A stretch of DNA of 15,220 bases from Propionibacteriaceae bacterium (GCA_003451975.1 DMIX01000001.1:1-15220); one strand, 5' to 3'; counted from the stretch's first letter, positions 1 to 6,884 are shown. Notes: generated from the sequence alone by a model not told the origin. Made by a program: numbers and translations.

Positions 1-209
1 TGCTCCTGGACGAACCGACCAACAACCTGGATCCGGCCTCGCGCGCCGAGGTCTTGGCAGCACTGCGGGACTATTCCGGCGCGGTCGTGCTCGTCACCCA
101 CGATGAGGGGGCAGTTACCGCCTTGGAGCCCGATCGGGTGTTGCTGTTGCCCGATGGTGTCGAGGACCTATGGAATCCCGACTATGTCGATCTGGTCAGC
201 CTGGCCTGA
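1..209 (+). CDS. ABC-F family ATP-binding protein, C-terminal fragment (5' end outside window)
   Basis: The reading frame is open at the left edge (first full codon at 3) and ends with TGA at 207-209, giving 69 codons. The fragment opens with the end of a Walker B motif and D-loop, LLDEPTNNLD. This 'EPTNNLD' form is typical of ABC-F proteins and other soluble duplicated ATPases. About 20 residues later comes LVTHDEGAV, with the switch histidine. The tail (DRVLLLPDGVEDLWNPDYVDLVSLA) is the short ending seen on actinobacterial ABC-F proteins. Known members of the family act at the ribosome as translation factors or in antibiotic protection; they do not transport. Only the last part of the second ATPase domain is visible, so the subfamily (Uup, EttA or resistance type) cannot be assigned. 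The gene is followed directly by a hairpin and converges with the next gene. Confidence 0.85.
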   Translation, partial: LLDEPTNNLDPASRAEVLAALRDYSGAVVLVTHDEGAVTALEPDRVLLLPDGVEDLWNPDYVDLVSLA

Positions 210-237
210 GCCGGACGAGCTGCGCACCAGCGCCGAT

Positions 238-274
238 GGCCCCGTCCTCCGCGGAGAACGGGGCCACCTTTCTT
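238..274 (+). terminator. Rho-independent-type terminator after the ABC-F gene
   Basis: GGCCCCGT (238-245) pairs perfectly with ACGGGGCC (258-265). The loop holds a second palindrome, CTCCGCGGAG (247-256), so the whole element can fold as a nearly continuous stem. A short, interrupted T-rich stretch (269-274) follows on the plus strand only. This suits termination of the ABC-F gene that ends at 209. The U-tract is weak, and the element could also help the convergent gene that ends at 287. Confidence 0.55.
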
Positions 275-286
275 GGCGGGCAGTTG

Positions 287-3200
287 CTATCGACCAACCC
301 TCTTCGTGGTCTTGGAGGTCTTGATCACGGTGGAGTAGCCGGTCTTGGTGGCGGTGACTTTCACGCTGATCTTCTTGCCACGCAACTTTTTGGTGAGCGT
401 GAGCGTTGCGTGGGTTGCCTTGGCGATGTTCTTGCCGTTCGCACGCCAGCGGTAACTGAATCTCACACCGGTGCTCCAATTGCCACGCGTGACGCGGAGC
501 TTCTTGCCGACTTTCGCGGTGCCCCGGATGTGCGGACGCGAGGAGGTGAGAGTGCCCTGTGCCACCACCGTGACCGGGGAGGTCGCGATGACGGTGGTGT
601 AGCCGGTCTTGTTGGCAAATACCTGCACGGTGAGGCCGTGACCGGCATCGCTTCCCGAGATCCGATAGCGGGACCCGGTAGCCCCCGTGATCGGTTGGCC
701 ATCGCGGAGCCAGCGGTAACTGAGGGTGACACCCTCCGGCCACGCGCCGGCGTTGACCGTGACGACCTGATCGGTTTGGACTCGGCCGTTGATGGTAGGA
801 GCGGTCGCCGGTGAATTCGCGGTCAGACTGCCTTCGGAGACGAACACCGGCGTGGAGTTGCGGAACTGGGAGTCGTAGCCGGGTTTGGATCCGGTCACTT
901 CGACGACCAGGATGGTTCCCGCATCGTCAGCGGTCAACGTGTAGGTGACATTGTCGGCTCCGGCGATGGCCTTGCCGTTGCGCAACCAGCGGTAGCTCAG
1001 GCCAGTGCCTTCGGTCCAGACTCCCGCCTCGGCGGTGACGGTCTGTTCAACCTGGGCCACTCCGGAAATGACCGGGGTGGCGGCGGTCAGTTGTGCGGTA
1101 GCCACAGTCAGCGGATCACTGACCGCAGTGGCATCGGCGGCTCCGGCCAGGGAGCCGGTGATCGACACTGTCAGGGCTTTGCCGGCATCGGCAGCCACCG
1201 GGGTGTACTGAGCCCCGGTGGCACCGGTGATCGGGGTCCCATCGATCAGCCATTGGTAGCTGAACGAGGCACCCGCGCTCCACCCGCTCGGCACGGCCAA
1301 CACCTTCTGGTCGACCTGGGCGATGCCGACGATGACCGCGGTACCGGCGATCACCTCAGTCGGTGCCGATGCTGGCGCACTGGTGGAGGTGCCGGTCAGC
1401 GCCACCAAGGTGGCCTTGTCGGGCACATCGCTGGCGATACGCAACTGAGCCACCGAAACGGCGTCCTCCCGGGCGGGTGCGAAGCGAACCGTGACCGTGC
1501 AGGTTTCGTCCTGGGCCAAGGTGCCCGCGGCACAGGTCTCGGCACTGATCAAGAAGTCATCGGCGGAGGCGCCGTCGGAGTCGATGGTCGTGATCTTGCC
1601 GAGGTGCAGCGGATTGGAACCGGTGTTGGTCACGGTCACCTTGCGCGGCGCACTGAGGGTGCTGGCCGATTGCGACCCGAAGTCGCCCGGATCGCTGGCC
1701 TCAGCCTGCGTGCCGACCGCTCCAGCGAGGGTGACCAGATCGGTGCGGGCCTTGCTGTTGTAGCCGTCCTTCTTGTTCTCTCCCGCCCCGGGGTAGAGCA
1801 CTTCGTAGCCCTGATCCATGATCAACCGCACCTCGGCACCGGGGGCCAGGCGCGTCGGCAGTTCACCGATACCCTCCCAGGCACCGGCATTGTCGGTGTG
1901 GTTCGGCTCGGTGTCGGCCGGAAGCTGGGTGGTCAACAACCGCGGCTGGCTGTCGGCTTGGCCGTCCCAGGCCCACAGGTGCTGGGTGTCCGCGTCACTG
2001 GAGTCAGGCGCTTTTGCCGACAGAATGAGGTATTCGTTGCGATCATTCTTGCGCAACTCGCGGATGCTGTCCCCGCCGAGGTCGAGCAGGATCGGATCGG
2101 CGAAGGTGGCGTGCGCGTCGGTGCCGTCGATGACCGCGTCGATATTGGTTACCGGAACGATCACCGCCTTACCGCCGACCGCTGCCGGTGACACCGGAGA
2201 ACGCATCCCAAGGTAGAGCGATGAGCCGTTGGGGGAGAACTCCGCCCCCTCGATGTCGAAGCCGCCGAGGGCGGTGGGGCTGCCCTTCTTGATGGCTTCG
2301 GTGAGATTCAGTGGGTCACCGTTTTCGGCATCCCATCGGGCCATATCGATGCGCAGTCCGTCGTGGCTGGCGTTGTTGAGGTAGCTTCCGTCCGCGGTGA
2401 GCTTCGCGGTGGCGCCGCTGCCGGACACAGTGGTGCGGAACACCGCCTGCCGACTGGACTCGATGCTGCCGTCCTTCTTGTTGCTGTGTGATCCGAACCA
2501 ATAGACCTTGTCGCCTTTGCGTGCTGCGGCTTCGAAGTCGATCTCGCCGGAGTGGTTCCCGGAGTAGGGCACGAACTGGTTCACCTGCCGACTGGAGCTG
2601 GTCGAGTCGTAGAGCCGGATCAGGTCATCCTCGTCGTCGGCGACCATCAGGAAGCCATCGCCCACCGAAATCGCGGTGGACGGGTCGCTGGTGTCCAACA
2701 GCACCCGGCTGGTGGGCGTGGTGGCGATTGAGGCCCGGTAGGTGAACTGCAGGGTGGCGGTCTTGCCCGAGGTGCCAGTGACCGTCACGGTGATGCGTGA
2801 GTCGCCGTAGGTCTGGGTCGGGTTCACCGTCACCGTGCGATCCGTCCCGGTTCCGGTGATGGTGATCTCACTGAGTGCCGGTGCTGGCTGGCCGCTGGAT
2901 GCGGCGACGCTGGCGGTGGCCGCTACCGTGAGTCGGGAAGGATCGACCAGTGTGTTGCCGGAGTCGAGCTGGCCGACGTAGATCGGCAAGCTCGGGTTGG
3001 TCGGATCGCCTACCACCCCGGTCAGCCGGTGCAGCATGTACGGTGTCGTGCCGTAGACCGTGGTGTCGGTGAGGGTCTGGATCACCGGCGCCTCGGACTC
3101 GGGCGCCTCGGCAACCTCGGTCTCGGCTGTGGTGGTGAGCCGTCCGTCGGCGGTACAGGTCAACTGCAGCGACAAGGTGTGCCCGACATCGGTTGCCGAC

Positions 3201-4684
3201 ACCACATAGGCAGCATTACGGCCGGGCCCACCCAGCCAGCGGTCGGAGGTGAGGCCGGTCTGGTCGGTACCGCCGTTGACGTCCGCTGCGGTGTCGTAGA
3301 AGGTGCCGAAGTTGGTGTTCCCCGAGATCTCCTCGCCGTCGCGCAGCCACTGGTAGGAGTACGGGTCGTCCGCACCGGCCGCGGTGCATGGGCTGGAGGT
3401 GAAGAGGCTTCCCCTGTTGGCGACGGTGAGGATGTCTCCGATCTTCGGATTGGTGGTCAGCTCATTGCTGTTGCCATCGCCGATGGTGGCGCCGGTGTCG
3501 TCCAGCGGGTCATAGGGGGCATCCTCGAAATGGACGATCCACTGGTAGCCCTTGAATGTGACGCTGGTGGTGGTGCTCGGGTCGTCCACGGTGAGCACTT
3601 GAGTTGAGGAATCGTAGCTGGCGCCTGAGGTGATGAGTGACCAATCCTGTGCGCTGGTTGCGCCCCTAAGCGGGACAGTCACTCCGCCGCTCTGATATGC
3701 GCCAACGTAGACATCCTGGTAGGTCCCTCTGGCGAATTGGTCCGTTGTGGCGGGGAGGTTCCAGCCCGAGGCGAATGATGAGAAGTCCTTGATGCGGTTA
3801 TAGCCGATCTTCAAGCCCGTCTGCAAGGACGTCGGCTTGGTTACGATAATTCCGTTTGCCCACGCCTCGGCAATCGGGCTGGGATCACTTATGCGGTTAT
3901 GAGTCAGGTCGACCGTCTCGAACGGCTGGGTGTTATAGGTGGCGGCAAGCGGCGATACGTCGACGATCATGTTGTAACTGAGGTTCAACAATGTGAGGTT
4001 GGGGGCGAATCTACCCAGATGTCTGATCTGGTTGTTCGACAGATTCAGCGTTGTGAGACCTGCCAAACCCGCCAATTGTGACACGTCCGCGATATCGGTG
4101 TATCTCACCGTCAGTGACTTCAGGCTGCCCAGGGAGCTCAGTGGGCTCAGATCCGTGATGTCGGTGGCGTACACGTCGAGACGCTCCAACTTGGTCACTG
4201 CGGATAAGTCGGGGAGGCTGGTCGCGGGGGTGTTGGCGATCTGTAGCCAGGTGAGATTGGTCATGCCGAGCAGTGGGGAGAGGTCCGTGACGCTGTTGTA
4301 GTTGCGGTCGCTGTTGCAGGTGAGGCCGGATTTCACACAGGGCATCTCGAAGCGGGTGACGTTGGTCAGCGCTTCGGCGCCGGTGAGGTCGCTGACCGGG
4401 CCGGTGGCAGAGGTCATGCTCAACCTGGTGAGACCCGCTGCGTCGTCCACCGTGACAGCGGAGGTGAGATCACTGCGCGAAAGGGCCTTGTTGATCGCCG
4501 CCTTGAGGTTGGCGTCAGGGATATTCACGAGGTCTGTGCCGTCAGCGTGAGCTGCTGGAGCTGTCATCACCAATGCAGTCATCGCGAGCAGGGCGGCGAG
4601 CAGGAACGCGATGCTCTTGCGCACCGGTGGGCGCGCTGTCGGTGGGCGAAGACGGAACGTTCGTGAGGCATCGAACACAGGCAT
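287..4684 (-). CDS. Large secreted mosaic protein: LRR, Ig-like, DUF3616/phytase-like propeller, HYDIN-like and four C-terminal Ig-like repeats
   Basis: 1465 aa. The ATG at 4684 has an AAGGA ribosome site (complement of 4693-4697), eight bases upstream. Residues 1-47 form a Sec signal peptide with a long basic N-region, a hydrophobic core (24-41) and an AHA|D cleavage site. Residues 50-300 resemble an internalin-like LRR region: a cap (IPDANLKAAINKAL) and then units such as LTTLNLSNNQI and VTDLSPLLGMTNL. One Ig-like segment (YSYQWLRDG, 442-450) is followed by a beta-rich stretch (530-650). Residues 655-990 look like a DUF3616 or esterase-like phytase propeller, with GGFDIEGAEFSPNGSSLYLG at 807-826. 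Residues 1000-1100 match a HYDIN/choice-of-anchor-D fold (VTVTNTGSNPLHLGKI, CTVTVRFAP). Four Ig-like repeats fill 1113-1465. There is no LPXTG signal or C-terminal membrane helix. Signal peptide, LRR and repeats are clear; the propeller family is an inference from motifs. The role is probably adhesion or ligand binding at the cell surface; enzymatic activity is unproven. Confidence 0.9.
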   Translation of the reverse strand: MPVFDASRTFRLRPPTARPPVRKSIAFLLAALLAMTALVMTAPAAHADGTDLVNIPDANLKAAINKALSRSDLTSAVTVDDAAGLTRLSMTSATGPVSDLTGAEALTNVTRFEMPCVKSGLTCNSDRNYNSVTDLSPLLGMTNLTWLQIANTPATSLPDLSAVTKLERLDVYATDITDLSPLSSLGSLKSLTVRYTDIADVSQLAGLAGLTTLNLSNNQIRHLGRFAPNLTLLNLSYNMIVDVSPLAATYNTQPFETVDLTHNRISDPSPIAEAWANGIIVTKPTSLQTGLKIGYNRIKDFSSFASGWNLPATTDQFARGTYQDVYVGAYQSGGVTVPLRGATSAQDWSLITSGASYDSSTQVLTVDDPSTTTSVTFKGYQWIVHFEDAPYDPLDDTGATIGDGNSNELTTNPKIGDILTVANRGSLFTSSPCTAAGADDPYSYQWLRDGEEISGNTNFGTFYDTAADVNGGTDQTGLTSDRWLGGPGRNAAYVVSATDVGHTLSLQLTCTADGRLTTTAETEVAEAPESEAPVIQTLTDTTVYGTTPYMLHRLTGVVGDPTNPSLPIYVGQLDSGNTLVDPSRLTVAATASVAASSGQPAPALSEITITGTGTDRTVTVNPTQTYGDSRITVTVTGTSGKTATLQFTYRASIATTPTSRVLLDTSDPSTAISVGDGFLMVADDEDDLIRLYDSTSSSRQVNQFVPYSGNHSGEIDFEAAARKGDKVYWFGSHSNKKDGSIESSRQAVFRTTVSGSGATAKLTADGSYLNNASHDGLRIDMARWDAENGDPLNLTEAIKKGSPTALGGFDIEGAEFSPNGSSLYLGMRSPVSPAAVGGKAVIVPVTNIDAVIDGTDAHATFADPILLDLGGDSIRELRKNDRNEYLILSAKAPDSSDADTQHLWAWDGQADSQPRLLTTQLPADTEPNHTDNAGAWEGIGELPTRLAPGAEVRLIMDQGYEVLYPGAGENKKDGYNSKARTDLVTLAGAVGTQAEASDPGDFGSQSASTLSAPRKVTVTNTGSNPLHLGKITTIDSDGASADDFLISAETCAAGTLAQDETCTVTVRFAPAREDAVSVAQLRIASDVPDKATLVALTGTSTSAPASAPTEVIAGTAVIVGIAQVDQKVLAVPSGWSAGASFSYQWLIDGTPITGATGAQYTPVAADAGKALTVSITGSLAGAADATAVSDPLTVATAQLTAATPVISGVAQVEQTVTAEAGVWTEGTGLSYRWLRNGKAIAGADNVTYTLTADDAGTILVVEVTGSKPGYDSQFRNSTPVFVSEGSLTANSPATAPTINGRVQTDQVVTVNAGAWPEGVTLSYRWLRDGQPITGATGSRYRISGSDAGHGLTVQVFANKTGYTTVIATSPVTVVAQGTLTSSRPHIRGTAKVGKKLRVTRGNWSTGVRFSYRWRANGKNIAKATHATLTLTKKLRGKKISVKVTATKTGYSTVIKTSKTTKRVGR
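290..1348 (-). repeat. Four tandem Ig-like repeats (C-terminus of the LRR protein)
   Basis: These are protein-level repeats of about 82-93 residues at roughly 1348-1079, 1078-800, 799-536 and 535-290. Each unit has the pattern G-x-A-x-V-x-x-x-(V/L)-x-V-x-x-G-x-W, then SY(Q/R)W-L-x-(D/N)-G, then a late (V/S)-x-V-x-(A/G) strand ending near GY. The SYxW cores lie at residues 1142, 1230, 1322 and 1410, so the spacings are 88, 92 and 88. A lone diverged copy lies at residues 442-450. Repeats of this kind are common in large secreted actinobacterial proteins, where they are thought to act as stalks. The last copy is unusually basic. Confidence 0.9.
3785..4537 (-). repeat. Leucine-rich repeat block
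   Basis: Encodes residues 50-300 of the large protein. Irregular units of about 20-24 residues carry the pattern L-x-x-L-x-(L/V)-x-x-(T/N)-x-(I/L)-x-D-(L/V)-S-x-L, seen for example at 146-157, 166-180, 188-202 and 210-226. The arrangement is like that of internalins and other secreted bacterial LRR proteins. An asparagine ladder (LSNNQI, LSYNMI, LTHNRI, IGYNRI) marks the later units. The DNA has lower G+C than the rest of the gene. Confidence 0.85.
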
Positions 4685-4692
4685 GGCGCACG

Positions 4693-4697
4693 TCCTT
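4693..4697 (-). promoter_or_regulatory. Ribosome binding site of the LRR-mosaic gene
   Basis: The minus strand reads AAGGA here, with an eight-base spacer to the ATG at 4684. It fixes the start and places the whole signal peptide in frame. Confidence 0.7.
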
Positions 4698-4929
4698 AAT
4701 GAGTGGCAAGTCCCCTACAAAACAACTGAAGCTTGGCCATACTGCATAATTCAGTGCGCAACACGAGGGGGTTCTTCGGTGAAATCCGAGTGAACACAAG
4801 TCCTGTAGGCCAATGACCGTGCAGGTTTGAGGAATTGTCAGGCGCCCAAACTGCAATTCGCTTGAGAAACTGCCCACGGAGTTCAGATTCAGTCTTTGAG
4901 CTGTTTGTTGTGTACCGAAGCTTCCGCCG

Positions 4930-4943
4930 AGAACACTTGTTCT
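4930..4943. promoter_or_regulatory. Perfect 6+2+6 dyad AGAACA-CT-TGTTCT, possible operator
   Basis: The arms AGAACA and TGTTCT are exact reverse complements with a two-base spacer, the geometry of a site for a dimeric helix-turn-helix regulator. The core fits GAAC-N4-GTTC, the heart of the LexA box of Gram-positive bacteria, but the usual flanking C and G are replaced by A and T. LexA control is therefore uncertain. The site lies 163 bp upstream of the lamin-tail gene and 246 bp upstream of the LRR gene. Confidence 0.4.
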
Positions 4944-5026
4944 GACCGAACTACCCCGTCGGTCAAGACTCGCAAGGATGCTTGATTGGCGGGACCTGTG
5001 AGGTCAGCCAACCCGGGTGCAGGGAA

Positions 5027-5065
5027 GCTGGGTTGAACCTCATCGGAACTGAGGTTCAACCCAGC
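5027..5065. promoter_or_regulatory. 16-bp perfect inverted repeat (hairpin or tandem operator) before the lamin-tail gene
   Basis: GCTGGGTTGAACCTCA (5027-5042) is the exact reverse complement of TGAGGTTCAACCCAGC (5050-5065); the loop is seven bases. Each arm also holds its own quasi-palindrome, GGTT-N-AACC, centred at 5035 and 5057. These are 22 bp apart, about two helical turns. The element ends 25 bases before the ribosome site at 5091. It could be a 5'-UTR hairpin or a pair of operator half-units. There is no T-tract after it, so it is not a classical terminator. Confidence 0.65.
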
Positions 5066-5090
5066 GACTTCCATTGTGCCCACAACTCAC

Positions 5091-5096
5091 AAGGAG
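5091..5096 (+). promoter_or_regulatory. Ribosome binding site of the lamin-tail gene
   Basis: AAGGAG with a nine-base spacer to the ATG at 5106. It decides the start against the in-frame GTG at 5076, which would put this site inside the coding region. Confidence 0.8.
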
Positions 5097-5105
5097 AAGC
5101 ACGCT

Positions 5106-6884
5106 ATGACACATCCTGCTGCGCGCAGCCTGCGCGCAATCGCCCTGCCGGTTCTGGCGGCATGCCTGCCGCTGGGCCTGGCCATCGCGAATGTCTCGCC
5201 CGCCTGGGCAACCACCACCGATCTGGCCACCGTGGTGATCAACGAGGTCGAGTCCAACAACGACTCCACCCACGGAGACTGGATCGAGCTCTACAACTAC
5301 GGTGAAGAAGATGTCGATCTCACCGGTGCGATCCTGTCCGACAACTCCAACACGCACAGCTACACCATCGGTTCCGTCACCCTGGCTGCGGGTGGCTTCC
5401 AAGCGTTCACCGTGGACGGGGTCGGTGGCTTCGGCCTTGGTTCGGCCGACTCGGCGCGGCTGTTCGCGGCCGGCACGACGGATCTGAGCACGACGCCCGC
5501 CGATGCCTACAGCTGGACGGCTCACGCGTCGACCACCTATGGCCGCGACTGGGACAATCCTGATGGGAATGGCCTTGGACAGTGGGCCACCACCGCCTAC
5601 GGCACCTTTGGCACCGCCAACGTGTTCCCGACCGGGAATCCTGCCGACATCACCTCGGTCAAGATCAATGAGGTCGAGTCCACCGGCGATGCCGTTCACG
5701 GTGACTGGATCGAGCTGTACAACACCAGTGCCGGCGCGGTGACCCTCGACGGGGCGATGCTGTCGGACAGTGAGGACACGCACGTGCTGGTGATCCCGTC
5801 AGGCACCACGATTCCCGGCTACGGTTACAAGGCATTCCGGACCGACACCGGTGACAGCAGCTTCGGCTTGGGTTCTGCGGATTCCGCTCGGCTGTTCGCT
5901 GCCGGCGACACCACGCTGACCACCCCGATCGACAGCTTCACTTGGGTGAATCACGCCGTCTATACCTGGGGACGCACGGTTCCCGGTGCGGGCACCTGGG
6001 CGGGAACCTCTCAGAGCAGCTATGAGGCGGTCAACCAGTTCACCAGCATCTCGGCTCCCAACATCGACGGGGTCGTAATCAATGAGGTGGAGAGCACCGG
6101 CGACGACACCCATGGCGACTGGGTGGAACTGAAGAACACCACCGCCAACTCGATCGACTTGGGGCAGGCCATCATCTCCGACGACACCGACAGCCATGTC
6201 CTCAGGATTGGGTCGGGGACCTCTTTGGCCGCCGGAGCTTTGCTGGCCGTCCAGATCGATGCCCCGTCGCTGGGTGCTGCCGGCTTTGGCTTCGGCGATG
6301 GCGACTCGGCCCGACTGTTCGCCGCTGATGCGACCGACCTGAGCGTGGACTCCCCGGTGGATTCCCGGTCGTGGACCACCCACGCCCCGGTCACCTACGG
6401 TCGCGACGGCAGCGGTAACTGGACGACCACCCACTCCTCGACCTACGGCACCGCCAACGACTTCACCTCGACGATCACCCCGGACATCTCCTGGGTTGTG
6501 CTCAACGAGATCGAGTCCAGCGGTGGCACCCCCGGGGACTGGATCGAGTTGTACAACACCTCGAACCAGGCCATCTCCCTGGACGGCGCCCAACTGTCCG
6601 ACGATGACAATGCGCACGTGTACACCATTCCGGCGAACACCACGATCGCTGCGGGCGGCTACTACGTGGTCGATATCGACTCGGTGACCGGCGGCTTCGG
6701 CCTCGGTGGCGACGACGCGGTCCGGTTCTACCGGGCAGGCAAGACTGTCGGCACCGACTATGCGCTGGATCACCATGAATGGACCGTGCACGCGACCACC
6801 AGCTACGGCCGCACCTCGTCGGGACTGGGTGACTGGGTCGATCAGAGCTGTGGCACCAGCAAGGGCGCCGCGAACTGCTCCTGA
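5106..6884 (+). CDS. Secreted protein of four tandem lamin-tail (LTD) domains
   Basis: 592 aa, starting at the ATG with a strong AAGGAG site. Residues 1-35 are a signal peptide: R7 and R10, a hydrophobic core, and a likely AWA|TT cleavage. LAAC at 17-20 also fits a lipobox, but the hydrophobic stretch after it favours ordinary Sec cleavage. The mature protein is only LTD-like units, beginning near residues 43, 185, 323 and 464. Each has a (V/L)NE(V/I)ES strand, then GDW(I/V)EL(Y/K)N, a LSD or ISD turn, FG(L/F)G..D(S/A)(A/V)R(L/F)(F/Y), and a W..HA..(T/S)(Y/W)GR turn. The LTD fold (PF00932) is an Ig-like sandwich found in nuclear lamins and in many bacterial secreted proteins, often beside nucleases or phosphatases. 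No catalytic domain is present here. C582 and C591 near the end could form a disulphide. The protein is acidic, with only five lysines. Binding or structural work outside the cell is likely; the ligand is unknown. Confidence 0.9.
   Translation: MTHPAARSLRAIALPVLAACLPLGLAIANVSPAWATTTDLATVVINEVESNNDSTHGDWIELYNYGEEDVDLTGAILSDNSNTHSYTIGSVTLAAGGFQAFTVDGVGGFGLGSADSARLFAAGTTDLSTTPADAYSWTAHASTTYGRDWDNPDGNGLGQWATTAYGTFGTANVFPTGNPADITSVKINEVESTGDAVHGDWIELYNTSAGAVTLDGAMLSDSEDTHVLVIPSGTTIPGYGYKAFRTDTGDSSFGLGSADSARLFAAGDTTLTTPIDSFTWVNHAVYTWGRTVPGAGTWAGTSQSSYEAVNQFTSISAPNIDGVVINEVESTGDDTHGDWVELKNTTANSIDLGQAIISDDTDSHVLRIGSGTSLAAGALLAVQIDAPSLGAAGFGFGDGDSARLFAADATDLSVDSPVDSRSWTTHAPVTYGRDGSGNWTTTHSSTYGTANDFTSTITPDISWVVLNEIESSGGTPGDWIELYNTSNQAISLDGAQLSDDDNAHVYTIPANTTIAAGGYYVVDIDSVTGGFGLGGDDAVRFYRAGKTVGTDYALDHHEWTVHATTSYGRTSSGLGDWVDQSCGTSKGAANCS
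5232..6881 (+). repeat. Four tandem lamin-tail domain repeats
   Basis: Unit starts lie near 5232, 5658, 6072 and 6495, giving periods of 142, 138 and 141 residues. Units 1-3 are most alike: INEVES is invariant and FGLGSADSARLFAAG is identical in units 1 and 2. Unit 4 has diverged (LNEIES, FGLGGDDAVRFYRAG) and ends with its own cysteine pair. The pattern suggests internal duplication, with the C-terminal unit the oldest or under different constraint. Confidence 0.9.

Larger units (their letters stand above)
4685..5105. other. 421-bp divergent intergenic control region with several inverted repeats
   Basis: No credible gene lies here. The region separates the start codons of the two secreted-protein genes and must hold both promoters. 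I find no convincing -35/-10 pair on either strand, so it may depend on an alternative sigma factor or an activator. It holds these dyads: an imperfect 15-bp palindrome at 4741-4755 (ACTG...CAGT); AGAACA-CT-TGTTCT at 4930-4943; GACCGA/TCGGTC at 4944-4949 and 4959-4964; GACCT-GTG-AGGTC at 4993-5005; and the 16-bp inverted repeat at 5027-5065. Base composition is visibly less GC-rich than the coding DNA around it, as expected of a promoter region. Confidence 0.75.

Noticed and set aside
287..330. LPXTG-type sorting signal at the end of the LRR-mosaic protein
   Set aside because: The last 40 residues hold no LPxTG-like motif and no hydrophobic helix.
1091..2191. Plus-strand open frame of 366 codons opposite the LRR-mosaic gene
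   Set aside because: Gly/Arg-rich low-information protein with no motif, opposite a gene with clear domains. It is a by-product of high GC at third positions.
3976..3989. AACTGAGGTTCAAC, identical to 5047-5060 within the large inverted repeat
   Set aside because: One 14-base match is about what chance gives in 15 kb. Here it encodes part of an LRR LNLS motif and lacks the second arm.
4542..4877. 111-codon minus-strand frame overlapping the start of the LRR gene
   Set aside because: Cys-rich with no motif. It overlaps the well-supported signal peptide in another frame.
4889..5083. Possible 64-codon minus-strand leader peptide in the divergent spacer
   Set aside because: No ribosome site before either possible start, and it passes straight through the inverted repeats, which explain its sequence better.
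5076..5105. GTG at 5076 as start of the lamin-tail gene
   Set aside because: It would bury the AAGGAG site in the coding region and add a polar stretch before the signal peptide.
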